Positions 46,083-57,210 of a stretch of 64,000 bases of DNA are shown one piece after another. This DNA is from Trichodelitschia bisporula. Lineage: Eukaryota; Ascomycota; Dothideomycetes; Phaeotrichales; Phaeotrichaceae. Location of the stretch: NCBI GenBank assembly GCA_010356995.1, contig ML996688.1, positions 682,001-746,000 on the forward strand, written 5' to 3'. A model generated the notes under the pieces. That model did not search any database. It was not told where the DNA came from and was given only the letters and a program-made list of their open reading frames with translations. Positions within the stretch are counted from its first letter, which is position 1. The number at the start of each line of letters is the position of its first letter. A program made the translations under genes and the position numbers.

Positions 46083-47922
46083 ATGAGCGGTTGTTAGTAA
46101 CTCCCATCCCGTCTCGTGCTCCAATGTCGCCGTGAAATGCGTCGCGTGCGGGACTGACCATCAATTGCAGTACGGTTTCTCGACCTTATCAAGCCCTTCA
46201 CACCTCTCCTTCCCGAGATTGCCTCGCCGGAGACAAAGGTTCCCTTCAAGCAGGTGCGCGACTTGGACAGTTACCTGGCTGGAGCATTGCTAACTCTCCG
46301 TAGAAGCTGACATGGACGGGAGTGAGTGCTGCACGTATCTTGTGCCGACGAGTGCTGATGGTCTAGATCACTCTCCTCATCTTCCTGGTGATGAGCCAGA
46401 TGCCGTTGTACGGTATCGTGTCGTCTGACAGCTCTGATCCCCTCTACTGGTTGCGTGTCATGATGGCCTCAAATCGTGGAACGCTTATGGAGCTGGGTAC
46501 GCACATTCGAGATAGTATGTGCGCAATACTGATGAACTAGGTATCACGCCGATTATCACGTCGGGTATGGTCTTTCAGGTATGCGCTATGCGAGATTCCG
46601 CTCTCGGGAATCTCCGCTAACTCGTGCAGCTGCTTGCCGGTACTCACATCCTCGACATCGATATGAACCTGAAGACGGACCGCGAGTTGTATCAGACGGC
46701 TCAGAAGCGTATGTTTGGCGTGCCTAATTGCAATGCACCGCTGACCTTGCAGTGCTCGCCATCATCATGTCGTTCGGCCAGGCCTGCGTCTACGTGTTCT
46801 CCGGCCTCTACGGCCCCCCGTCTGAGCTCGGTCTTGGTATCTGCGTCCTCCTCGTGGTTCAGCTCGTCATTGCTGGTCTGATTGTCATCCTGCTCGACGA
46901 GCTGCTCCAGAAGGGGTACGGTCTGGGATCTGGCATCTCGCTCTTGTAAGTTTGCTTGTCTTGACCTTGAGGGCGTGGCTAACCTCTACAGCATTGCGAC
47001 CAACGTCTGCGAGCAGATTGTCTGGAAGGCGTTTAGCCCTACGACCATCAACACTGGCCGTGGTCCCGAGTTCGAGGGCGCCATCCTTGCGTTGGTGCAC
47101 CTGTTGGTCACTTGGCCCAACAAGCAGCTCGCTCTCCGCGAGGCATTCTTCCGCCAGAATCTGCCCAACATCATGAATTTGCTGGCCACCATTGCCATCT
47201 TTGCCGCCGTTATCTACCTGCAGGGCTTCCGCGTTGAGATCCCCGTCAAGTCCTCGCGCCAGCGTGGCATGCGCGGCAGCTACCCCGTGCGTCTGTTCTA
47301 CACGTCGAACATGCCCATTATGCTGCAATCGACCCTGTCGTCCAACATCTTCATTGTCTCGCAGATGCTGTACAGCCGCTTCTCTGAGAACCTGCTCGTG
47401 CGCCTCATCGGTGTCTGGGAGGCCAAGGAAGGCATGGGTGCTCAGCTCCACGCCGTGTCTGGTCTGACGTACTACTTGTCGCCGCCGTTCTCCGTCTCCG
47501 AGGCGCTGCTCGACCCCATCCACACTGCCGTCTATCTCGCGTATATGATCACTGCCTGCGCCATCTTCAGCAAGACTTGGGTTGAAGTCAGCGGCTCCGC
47601 TCCTCGCGATGTTGCTAAGCAGCTCAAAGAGCAGGGTCTCGTTATGGCTGGTCACCGCGAGCAATCCATGTACAAGGAGCTCAAGCGTGTCATTCCGACC
47701 GCTGCTGCCTTCGGTGGTGCCGTCATTGGTCTTCTGTCTGTCGCAAGTGATCTGATGGGTGCTCTGGGCTCTGGTACCTCGATTCTGCTTGCTGTGACGT
47801 ACGTTTACCCCTCTGCCTTTTGATGAACGTAAGCTAACAGTAACAGCATCATCTACAGCTACTTTGAGATTGCGGCCAAGGAGGGTGACATTGCCGGGTT
47901 GAAGGGTATGGTTATGGGCTAG
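46083..47922 (+). CDS. SEC61: Sec61 alpha, ER protein-conducting channel
   Basis: Central channel of the ER translocon, taking ribosomes delivered by the SRP receptor. Nine exons: 46083-46092, 46171-46253, 46304-46321, 46367-46496, 46541-46578, 46630-46708, 46753-46945, 46992-47798 and 47847-47922. They give 477 aa, equal to the family norm. Exons 1 and 3 are only 10 and 18 nt; frames close at all eight junctions. Motifs include [129 protein letters not shown] and the final [14 protein letters not shown]. Ten transmembrane segments are expected. A weaker first donor (GTTGTT) three bases upstream of the chosen GTTAGT is possible. Confidence 0.96.
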
Positions 47923-49006
47923 AATGTCTTCAGAAAAGTTCTACGGGCGATCTGCGACGGACGACAAAAAGCGGTAGAAAAAGCGTCTGGATTGTAGAGA
48001 TGTATTCTAGGCACTTGGTATGCATCGGCGGTGAGGTTTCACGAAGTGCGGGTGTATCTGTCTAGTATTTACTCGTTCCGCGATGACGTTTGGCACTGGC
48101 GCTTTGAGTCTACTGGCTGGCACGACTGGTGTATCTTAGTTTGAGGTTGGGAGGGAGGGGGGTTTCTGGCATCGGGTCTTGTTTGTAAAGTGAAACGGAG
48201 TTGATTTACGCTTGCGATGGGACTTGATTGAGATGTAGTGACTTCGTGTTGGGTGTCGAATGTTCGTGGATGCATGTTGATGAGTTCAGGGTGACTACGC
48301 AACGTAGTGACCAGGCAGTTTGAAGACCACGGGGGAGCTCGGACTCTGATACGGTACTGTAGATGAAATTGGGCATCATGAGACACAGCACGACAAGATA
48401 CGTAGCCTGACCTGCAACGTCTGCCACAACGGGTAATCAGCCACAACTGCATGACTCCACCAAGGACTGCTGCCAAGAGATAAATTGGCGATTGAAGGGA
48501 GCTGCGCCACAATTCAAACAACGAGGCGTTTGGGGCGCCAACAGAGCGGCTTTGTCGCCTCCTTCGCCATTCATTCCTCAGGCGCTCGGAGCCTTTCCTC
48601 CCCCTCACTTTCCCCCCCCAACACACACCCAGTCAACACTCGCCTCCTCAATCTCCTCTCCATTTTCACCCTCCTCTCTCACCTTGACATGCTCATTCTC
48701 TCACTCACAACGCTCGTAACATATCTCTCTCCCATAACTACATTCCTCCTTTTCCGGCCTTCACGTGTCTGGACATGATCTCGTCAGATCCAGGTTCTAC
48801 CATCTCATACGTCCCCTTCTATTGCTATCGGCACCCTTGCGCAACTGTGCGAACGAACTTCCTCACACCCACACAGCCAGCTTCTTGTGCTATCGCATCA
48901 CTGTAGCTCCTCGCCTAACCCCTCGACTCCAACCATCGCCATTGTCTTATCAGTGGAGTAATCGCATCCTCCTTTCATTTTTCACCATTCTCCACAAAGC
49001 AGCGCA
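47923..49006. other. Intergenic region with pyrimidine-rich leader
   Basis: These 1.08 kb lie between SEC61 and the next plus-strand gene. From about 48540 to 49000 the plus strand is C/T-rich, as expected for a fungal promoter and 5' leader. Nothing else is seen. Confidence 0.55.
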
Positions 49007-50743
49007 ATGGACCCTTCGGAAGGCGCAGCTTCGCCCACGCCCAAGTCGCGACCGCCGAGGCACAAGCACTCGAAAAGCGCCGCCGATGACAACGTAAGGC
49101 ACCAACCGAACCGGCGCGATCGAACCAACAGGAACCGCAATCAGCAAAATCGCAACGGTCCCGGTCCTGTGCCTCCTCCCGCGTGGCAGAACGCCGAAAC
49201 GGCCAACGCTCCTGAGGGCTTCTTCGACGCCAACGGAAACTACATTGCGGGGCCGGACAATGGAGGCCCTCCGGCACCGGATTCTGTCAGAAAGGCTAAT
49301 AAGCCACGACCAAACCACGGCAACACTCGTCATGTAAGCAACCCATATCCTTCGGAAATGGCGCAAAGGAAGAGCAACGGCGACACCCGTGTCCAGAATA
49401 AGAGCGCAGCTACGCCGGTGAAGTCATCCCTCTACGCCGGGCCTACGTTCCATTCCTCACCTGCGGCTTCAGCGCTTCCGCTTCCTAAGAAATTCTTCTC
49501 GCAATCTGTCCCTTCCTCCTCTGCGCTTCAGTCCCGCATGGAACAAGAGGCTCCGCAATCTCCCGCGACCGAGTCCCCTCCTTCGGATGCCGCTACACCC
49601 GCTGCAGTGGCTACCTCAATTGCGCCTCGGCCCCCCCAGCACACAGCTTCCCAGCTGGATGCCATCTTCAAGGCGGACCGGGAAGAGAAGGAGAAGAAAT
49701 CGCGAGACGCTCAGAGCGCTGTTACACCCCAAAGCAAGCCCCCGGCCAAGCCATTGTTCACCATGAAGTCGGAGCCTGCTCCGCCGGCCAGCACGACCAA
49801 CTGGTTCACAATCTACGGATCCGGCCAGCAGCAGGTGCGCCAGCGGTCGCCCGAAGACGGCAAGGAGCTCTTCACTTTGGATATGGGTCACGATGCGCGT
49901 GCCAATGGTTCTCCTGCGCGTAGTGTGCTGCCTGGCCCCGCCGCGCAGCGTGCGCCACCCCCGCAGTTCAACTATGGCCCTGGAGCTCAGCAAAGTGTCT
50001 ATTCGTCTCCCAGTCACTCCAGCAGCCAGCCGGTTCTCAACTCGCCTGCCACAATGCCTGCGTTCCGTCACAGCAACAGCGGTGGTCAGCAGGCGTCCCC
50101 TTTCGCGCAGTACGGAGGGTCGCCGTATCCCCCTCGCAGCGCCGGCGCGACACCTCTGCCTTCAGGTCCACAGCTCCACCAGAGTCCTCATCAAGGTCCG
50201 CAGAACAATCAGGGCCCGCAGCTTCACCAGAGTCCTCATCAAGGTCCACAGAACCATCAGGGTCCGCAGAACGGCCACGCCCACAGCTTGTCCTACCACT
50301 ACGGCAACCGTAACTTGTCTACGCTCTTCCAACAAGCTGCGAACCACAGTCCGTCCGTGCGCGCCTCAAACCTGCGCCAGGAAGTTATGCGCCACGACCC
50401 GCCTTTCTCGGCACCGCAACCCGCCAGTGTCGAGCTGCCTGGTAACACTCCTGCTGTCTATGGACACAACAGTCGTCCCCTTTCCAAGGCAGATCAGACG
50501 GCTGCTGCAAAGGATTACCTACGGTCTATCATCCCACCCGTTACGCAAGCGCCTGTTGCGGACATCATGCGGTCGGCGCCTACCACCGGCTACAAGCCTG
50601 TCCCTGTATCGGAGTTGCCCGGCGAGTCGAAGATTTCGGAGGTCGAGGCCCACGCGGTGGTCGGACCAGTCAAGGGCAGAGCTGATCTGAGAAAGATGGA
50701 GGAGGATATGCGTCGGATGTTGAATATTGGTTCAGCGCACTAG
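49007..50743 (+). CDS. Disordered PNRC/Edc1-motif protein, probable mRNA decapping activator
   Basis: A 578-aa single-exon, Pro/Ser/Gln/Asn-rich protein without a folded domain. Its one clear signature is at about residues 139-163: SSLYAGPTFHSSPAASALPL followed by PKKFF. This matches the PNRC/Edc1-type short motif (Y/F-A-G-x-x-F..s..P..s.LPxPxF), which in yeast Edc1/Edc2 and human PNRC binds Dcp1 and stimulates Dcp2. A second conserved-looking piece is near the C-terminus (SLSYHYGNRNLSTLFQQA, LRQEVMRHDPP), followed by LRKMEEDMRRMLNIGSAH. Two perfect-length copies of a 16-residue unit (QLHQSPHQGPQN plus four) lie at 50171-50266. The function is inferred from the short motif. Confidence 0.72.
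   Translation: MDPSEGAASPTPKSRPPRHKHSKSAADDNVRHQPNRRDRTNRNRNQQNRNGPGPVPPPAWQNAETANAPEGFFDANGNYIAGPDNGGPPAPDSVRKANKPRPNHGNTRHVSNPYPSEMAQRKSNGDTRVQNKSAATPVKSSLYAGPTFHSSPAASALPLPKKFFSQSVPSSSALQSRMEQEAPQSPATESPPSDAATPAAVATSIAPRPPQHTASQLDAIFKADREEKEKKSRDAQSAVTPQSKPPAKPLFTMKSEPAPPASTTNWFTIYGSGQQQVRQRSPEDGKELFTLDMGHDARANGSPARSVLPGPAAQRAPPPQFNYGPGAQQSVYSSPSHSSSQPVLNSPATMPAFRHSNSGGQQASPFAQYGGSPYPPRSAGATPLPSGPQLHQSPHQGPQNNQGPQLHQSPHQGPQNHQGPQNGHAHSLSYHYGNRNLSTLFQQAANHSPSVRASNLRQEVMRHDPPFSAPQPASVELPGNTPAVYGHNSRPLSKADQTAAAKDYLRSIIPPVTQAPVADIMRSAPTTGYKPVPVSELPGESKISEVEAHAVVGPVKGRADLRKMEEDMRRMLNIGSAH
50171..50266 (+). repeat. 48-bp tandem duplication in the PNRC-like gene
   Basis: Two adjacent 48-bp units encode QLHQSPHQGPQNNQGP and QLHQSPHQGPQNHQGP. 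The DNA differs at a few, mostly third-codon, positions, so it is not brand new. It may vary in copy number between strains. Confidence 0.7.
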
Positions 50744-51661
50744 CGAGGCGTTCGGACAGTGCACAGTATTTGACGGGTAATTTCGGCGTCTGATCGGATG
50801 GTGCGATGCATTATGAGTTATTTTCGGGTCGGCGTCTTGTATCTGTGTTTCTCTGTGTGCGCTTTGCGGCTCGCGTTTTCTTTTCCGTTGTTCGATGCTC
50901 AGCCATGACTCATGCTCCTTTTCCCGTTCCTTTTCAGGCATCACGTTGCGCGGTGTGGTTGCGCGTTGTTGTACGGATACCCCATCTTCAGTCTTCGTGT
51001 TGTCGGCGGCATTGCGGGATTCCTTTTCGGGACGGGTTGGTTGTTTGGGCTGGCTGGGTTTGGGCTGATCTGGGCATGGCTTGTCGCAATGTGGGACTGC
51101 TGCTGTCTGGCGTTGGGCTACGATGGGAATGGATGACGGTCTTGATGGCTGGAATGCGGCCGGGGATTAGGTGGGTTTGCATGGTGTGTGTTGCCGCTCG
51201 TACTTGCTGAGGGCTGGATCGGCCTCTTGTTTGCTGTTTTCATTGTTGCCTACGGGCTTGTGGACGTTGTGGCGTGCTGATGCTGGCAGTGTGAGATGGC
51301 TCGTCGAGATGGTACTTCAACGAATGGTGTGGTTGTTTATGGCGGTTGGGCGCGGTGTGCGTTCGCATCGTCGGCTGTTGCAGGTGTCCGATGCTCGGTT
51401 TGTGAGCCTGAGCGTCGCGTTGGACACGGTGTCGTGGAGGTGTGTGCCGGGGGGCTGCGAGGAGGCATAAAAAGTCAAAAAATAGGGCGTGGAGGATGGA
51501 TGTCTTTGCCTGCCGTAAGGCGGGCGATAATGGAATTCTTCCGGCCCAAGGGCGTTCCTGTGATATGCGTGAACCGTACCACCAGTGCCATTACGGATTA
51601 CCCGGCCTTCATCCTCAACTCCTCCCTATCTACAGCATTTAATCCGTACAGCATCTACATC
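50744..51661. other. Tail-to-tail intergenic region
   Basis: These 918 bp between convergent genes are unusually G/T-rich on the plus strand over 50800-51470. ORFs here are compositional, and no gene is seen. Confidence 0.5.
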
Positions 51662-52979
51662 CTAAGACCCGTCCTCCCCACCCCCCTCCCCAAACGGATA
51701 ATTAAACTTCAACAACCCATTCAACCCCCCAACCCAATGCTCCTCCCCCTCCCCCCTCCCCGGCGCCCTAACCACACTCGGCACACCCCCCACCCACTCC
51801 CCCCCCCTCTTCAACCCCTCCCCCACAGCACAAACCTGCACTCCCCCCCTGAGGCCACCCGCAACCTTAACCCCATCAACACTAACATCCACGCCCCCCC
51901 GCGCCGCCCCACTCAGCCTCAACGTCACGGGTGTGCGCGCGGGTAATACGAGCGGGCGGAAGGAGAGGCTTCTAGCGGCGATGGGGGTTAGGATAAGCGC
52001 GGGGACGAGGGGGTGGACGATTGGCCCGCCTGCCGAGAGGGAGTAGGCGGTTGACCCAGTGGGTGTGGAGATAATCATTCCGTCGGCGACGGCGGTGGTT
52101 AGGTGGCGGTGGTTGAGCGAGATGTCGATCTGCGCGAGGTGCGGCGTGGGCCCGCGATGGAGGAGGACTTCGTTGGTTGCGTAGAGGGTTTGGGATTGGA
52201 TCGGAGGTTCGGTGGAGACGGATGTCTGGGCGGTTGGGTCCGGGCCGATGCGTACTTCCAGGCGTGAGCGGAGCAAAACGCGGGCCCCTCGTGTCGGCCC
52301 CATGGACTTGCCGCGCACGGCAGCCCAGCGCTGCGTCTCTGGGCTGGCATCGGGGCCGAAGTGCGCGTCCGCGCCGCTCATATACACCTCCCTGAAGGCG
52401 CGCTTGTACTCGGCGAACTTCCACTCGCCGAGGAAGCCCAGCGTGCCCATGCTGAAGCTGAGGACGGGAGGGACGGAGGGGCTGTCGCTGAAGAGGGAGG
52501 TTGCGTGGAGGATTGTGCCGTCGCCGCCGAGGGTGGTTGTTAGGTCTACCTTTGAGGCAAGGAGCGGGGGCGGGGCGGTGGGGGGGTAGGTGTGGATTGG
52601 GAAGGGGAGGGAGGTGTGGAGGGTGCTGGCGACGCTGGGTTCGAGGATTAGGTTCGTGCCTGGGTAGGTGGTGTGGATGTGGTGGGCGAAGGAGAGGAGG
52701 TGGGTGGTTATGCTGGGGGTGTTTTCTTTTTTGGTGAGGAGGATGTTGCGGGGGGGGGAGGGCCAGGTTAGGCTAAGGAGGTCGTGGTGGTTGGTTTCTG
52801 TGGGCTGGGGGGTTAGGGATGCTGTTTGGGTTGTGGGGAGGGGGGGGGGGTGGACCTTGGTATCTTGGGTGGATGCGTGGGGGGAGATTGGAGACGTCGA
52901 GGAGTTCGGAGAGGCGGGGGGAGGTGCTGAAGGGGCGGAGGCAGGGCCCGCGGAGGGGCAGCTTCAGGTGTCTTATCAT
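51662..52979 (-). CDS. POS5: NAD(H) kinase, mitochondrial Pos5-like
   Basis: ATP-NAD kinase supplying NADP(H), here with a likely mitochondrial presequence (MIRHLKLPLRGPCLRPFSTS). The main frame runs 52821-51662 and holds GGDGT at about 140-144, MGTLGFLGEW, LYATNEVLLHRG, the TPTGSTAYSLSAGGPIVHP site at about 294-312 and RSLSFRPLVLP. The N-terminal 41 codons (52979-52856) are in another frame. They can be joined by removing 34 nt (52855-52822, GTCCAC...AACAG) in phase 1, giving 427 aa. That gap contains a C homopolymer of about 11 and lacks a good branch site. A base-count error in the run or a real very short intron are both possible. Extreme C-richness marks the whole gene. Confidence 0.87.
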
Positions 52980-53449
52980 CGTGGCATTGGGGTGCGGAGC
53001 GGCGCCGGCGGTGGTGGAATTGGATCTCGCGATGCTGTTATCGTGGTGTTGAACTTTTTGATGTCATTCCGGCAGCCAGGCCCATCTTCAGGCACCCACA
53101 AGGCTACCCCGCAGCACTTTGTGGCGGTTGCATGTGGCGTGTCTCAGCTACGCCTCTTTGAAGCCACAACAGCTGGTGATAAGGTGTCAACCCAGGCAGC
53201 CGCCCATGCCGTCGTTGGCTGCACATTGTGTGCGCCTCTTGACTCTTGACGCTTGTCTCGCTTCCTCGTGTTTGCTATAAGTTTGTCCGCATGGCCGTGC
53301 TAGTGGCCTCCCTCCGTTCTAAATCCTAGAACTAGACTCGTCGAACGAACGCCGTGCTTCCTGGCCCCCGCACTGCCGTGTGAGCTGTCACTCGCCGACC
53401 CGTGAGAGGTTACGGTACTCTCAGCTCCTCCCCCATCAACATCGCGATC
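52980..53449. promoter_or_regulatory. Bidirectional promoter region, NAD kinase / acyltransferase
   Basis: These 470 bp separate divergent starts. No distinct element could be named. Confidence 0.5.
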
Positions 53450-54829
53450 ATGGATGCCGAGGGACTCCGCCAGCGCCCGCTGAGGGCGGCAGAGAATGTA
53501 TCGCATCCTGACATGGCTGAGAAGCACGTCAAGCCCGGGTTACACACGGAAGTCCTAAGGACGATGGCTCTGGTTGGGTACTTCCTCGTCACCTGCATCA
53601 GGTACGTTACCGGCACTGGGCGGAGAAGCTCGCTGATGCGGTTTTTTTTTTGCAGTCTTCACGTCTTCCAGTTTGCTGGCGTGCCCCTCTATTGGAATCA
53701 TAAGGACTTGTACTATGCCTGGATGGCGGTGTCGAAGCAGTGTTTCGGGCTGCTCATCGTCACTCTGACGCAGTGGTGGAGTCCGACGGTCGTGCGTGTC
53801 AGCGGCGATGAGAGCGTAAGGGGACAATTGAGGGCTACGAAGGATGGACGGCTGGAGACACGCTTTCCTGAGCGGATGGTGCTTATTTCAAACCACTCCG
53901 TACGACTACCCCTCTACCCCTCACTTCCTCCAACCTAACGCCCGGCAGATCTACACAGATTGGCTGTACCTATGGTGGGTAGCATACACGAACCGCAACC
54001 ATGGGCACCTCTACATCATCCTCAAGGAGTCGCTCAAGTACATCCCCATCATCGGCCCGGGTATGATGTTCATGAGCTTCATCTTCCTGTCGCGCAACTG
54101 GGCGTCGGACAAACCGCGCTTCCAGCACCGCCTGCGGAAACTCAAGGCTTCACATAAGGGTCCCATGAGCGGTACTCGTGGCGAGCTCGACCCCATGTGG
54201 CTGCTCATTTTCCCAGAGGGCACGAACGTTTCGACTAACGGTCGTGCGGCTAGCAAGCGTTGGGCGGATAAGAAGGGCATCCCGGACCTGCGCCACGCGC
54301 TGCTACCGCGCCATACCGGGTTGCACTACTGCCTCGAGGAGCTGCGCGGCACGGTAGACTGGGTGTACGACTGCACGGTAGCTTACGAAGGCGTCCCGTA
54401 AGTTTCTCGTAGACTATGGGTGTCCAAGCTAACCAATCCCGCAGCCGCGGCCAATACGGGCAGGACATTTACAGCCTTCGGGGCATCTACTTACAAGGCC
54501 ACGCGCCCAAGTCGGTCAACATGCACTGGCGGTGCTTTCTCGTGTCATCAATCCCGAGCGATGAAGAGGCATTCGGGGAGTGGCTACACCAGCGCTGGCT
54601 CGAGAAAGACAACCTGCTCGAGAGCTACATGGTGAACGGGCGGTTCCCGGCGGACGAGGTGAAGGACGGCGGCGCGGGTCACCTCGAGTGCGTGGTTAAG
54701 CCGAGACACCCGCTTGAGTTTCTGCAGATGTTCGTACCACTGGCGGCGCTCGTGTCCATTGTGTGGGCGGTGCGGCGCATGTGGTTCTGGTTTATGGTCA
54801 AGGTCGCCCTGCTGGCGAGCTCGGCTTAG
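53450..54829 (+). CDS. Membrane phospholipid acyltransferase (LPLAT, Cst26/LCLAT-like)
   Basis: Lysophospholipid/1-acylglycerol-3-phosphate-type acyltransferase of the ER, related to yeast Cst26 and animal LCLAT1/AGPAT. Exons 53450-53601, 53656-53899, 53949-54397 and 54445-54829 (introns 54, 49 and 47 nt) give 409 aa. The N-terminal span is LRTMALVGYFLVTCISLHVF. The catalytic motif NHSIYTDW spans the second junction (His131, Asp136). Next come LKESLKYIPIIGPGMMFMSF and IFLSRNW. The acyl-acceptor motif is FPEGTNVS at 220-227. A block reading LLPRHTGLHYCLEELRG and VYDCTVAYEG follows. A C-terminal hydrophobic hairpin near LEFLQMFVPLAALVSIVWAV completes the protein. Substrate preference is unknown. 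Confidence 0.92.
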
Positions 54830-55595
54830 CGCTGGCGATGCCGGTGGATACCCTTTGCTTTCTTTACGTGGGATTTAGGCGGCGAAGAGGCGTTTGGACG
54901 GTATCCGGGTGGGTTACGAGTAGATGTCCACTCTGCGATGTAGTCAATGAAGCGTATGCCAGCTCTGTATGGGGAGTGCGGGGTGCGGGTGTGTGACGAT
55001 AGTGGGGTCTTTGTCTGAAGGCAGGGGGTCTACTTCAGCCGCGCGCTTGCCACCAACCATGACCTTAAGGAAAACCGGGTACCAGGATGCGATCGGATCG
55101 GAGGGCACTGAGTGGTTGCCGCTTTCACACCCCGATAAGTTCGAGGGTCCAGACTAGCGGCACACTGGCGTCACCGTTGCGCACTTTTTTTCTCCGAGTT
55201 GTTAACGCTACAGAGACTCCCCCGCATTAAGTTTTGTCTATCTTCGCAGTGTTGCGCACCGGCTTTTGTGTGCTGGCTCAGTGACGGGTAACTGTAAGTA
55301 GGCTTGTATACCTTCCTGTTTGGGATATCAATCGTTTGGGCGCTGCGCAGGGCTGATTTTGAAGGCGGCGATCTTAGGCTGTGAGCACGAGGGCGTATCA
55401 CTACTGCAAGCCATATGCGCCGTGCTTGACGCTGTGCGAGGACTCTCTTTGTTGAAGAAGGTGCACACTGAGTAATGCCATAGGGCGCAACTGCACTTCA
55501 TCCTTGCGGTACTCATCGATCCTGCCGCCTTTTCTGGCACTGCTGATATGCGTCAGAACACCTCCCACCTCCATCATCGCCACGACATCTCCACC
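54830..55595. other. Intergenic region, acyltransferase to permease
   Basis: These 766 bp lie between two plus-strand genes and should hold a 3' UTR and the permease promoter. No gene is seen. Confidence 0.5.
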
Positions 55596-57210
55596 ATGGA
55601 CGTCGACGCAGAGAAACGCGGCTACGTGCCCAAACCCCTCGAAACAGGGGCTGAACTGGCCCCATCGCCCTCCTCACATTCTTCCGCTTGCCAACCCACA
55701 GTCATCGATCTCTCCTCCGCCCCACGCCCAGCCACCTCCCTCGCCACCCGCCTCTGGAACAGCATCATAACCACAAACTTTGAGTCAAGAGGGATAGCCC
55801 GTGTCCCCGAGACCGCACGACACCCAGCGACCGCACACACCCTCGGCCGCACCTTCCGCCTCTGGTTCGGCATCAACCTCGCCGCCAACAACATAACGCT
55901 CGGCATCCTCGGCCCAGCCACCTTCGGCCTCTCCTTCCGCGACGCCGCACTCACCGCCGCTCTCGGAGTGCTACCGGGATGCGCCGCCGTCGCTTACACC
56001 GCGTCCTTCGGTCCTCGCTCCGGGCTCCGCACCGTTGTTGCTGCGCGCTTCATCATGGGCTGGTGGCCTGCGCGTCTCGTCGTTATCCTTAACGGGGTCG
56101 TGATGCTCGGGTATGCCCTGATTGACTGCGTGGTGGGTGGGCAGATGCTCGCCGCCGTGGCCCCAGGACTGAGTGTAGTTGTCGGCATTATCATCATTGC
56201 ATTGCTCACGGCGGCAATCACGACACTAGGCTTCGCGCCCTTCGCCCGCTTCGAAACCCACGCTTGGATCCCACAGCTCTTCGTCTTCGCCGTGCTCGCC
56301 GGGTCCGCAGGCCCACGCTTCGATCTCAGCGCTCCGAGCATAGGTGATGCAAGAACGGTCAGGGCCAACCGCGCCTCCTTCTTCAGCATCTGCCTCGCTG
56401 CCGCGATCACCTACGCCGGCGTCGGCGCCGATTACTTCGTGTACGCGCCTGCCCGCACACCGCGCTGGCGTACCGCACTCCCGACGTTCGCGGGCCTGGC
56501 GCTCAGCTTTGCGTTCGCCCTGCTGCTGGGCGTCGGGCTAGGGAGCGGGGTTGCGAGCGATCCGGGGTGGACGGCGGCGCACGATCATGGCCCTGGAGCG
56601 CTGCTCGTGGAAGGGTTCTCGCCGCTGGGTGATTTCGGGCGGGCGTGTGCTATCATCGCCGCGCTGGGCCTGGTCGCGAATACGGTTGCCCCGACATACT
56701 CCGCCGGGATCGGGTGGCAAATGCTGGGCGGGCCATTGGCGCGGGTGCCGCGCGTGGTCTTCAATGGGATCGGGATCGTGGTGTACACGGTTTGTGCCCT
56801 TGCAGGGCGGGGCCGCCTGGCGGAGATTTTTGAGAACTTTTTGGCGCTGATGGGGTACTTTGTTGTTATTCTGATTGCGATTTGGATTTGGGAGCATGGG
56901 CTGTTCCGGAGGCGGAGGGGGTGGCGGTGGGAGGATTGGAGTGATAAGGCAGCGTTGCCGGCGGGGTGGGCGGCGGGGACGGCGTTCCTTGTGGGGTGGG
57001 TTGGGGCGGTGCTGGGGATGAGCCAGGTTTGGTTTGTGGGGCCTATATCGAAGTTGGCCGCGGGGGCGGATGTGAGTCTTCCTTTTGCTGTGATGTGACT
57101 GCTGGATGGAGGCTAATGGCGTACAGTTAGGCAATTATCTCGGCTTTTCGTGGGCGGCGTTAGTGTTTCCGCCGCTAAGGTGGCTGGAGTTGAAGTATTT
57201 GGGGCGGTGA
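55596..57210 (+). CDS. NCS1-family purine/cytosine permease (Fcy2-like)
   Basis: Plasma-membrane nucleobase:cation symporter. Exon 1 (to 57071) and exon 2 (57127-57210) are joined across a 55-nt phase-0 intron. The start at 55596 is preferred because its context is ACCATGG and it gives the usual short cytosolic lead MDVDAEKRGY; an in-frame ATG at 55548 would add 16 residues. From 55596 the protein has 519 aa. The family entry motif FESRGIARVPETAR precedes about 12 hydrophobic segments: FRLWFGINLAANNITLGILG, GLSFRDAALTAALG, RFIMGWWPARLVVILNGVVM, and GADYFVYAPARTPRW later. The last exon supplies LGNYLGFSWAALVFPPLRWL. This fits the Fcy2/FcyB cytosine-purine branch, not the Fur uracil/allantoin branch. 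Confidence 0.92.

Noticed and set aside
46885-47664. 259-aa minus-strand ORF
   Set aside because: It is a shadow opposite the main SEC61 exon, which is unmistakable on the plus strand.
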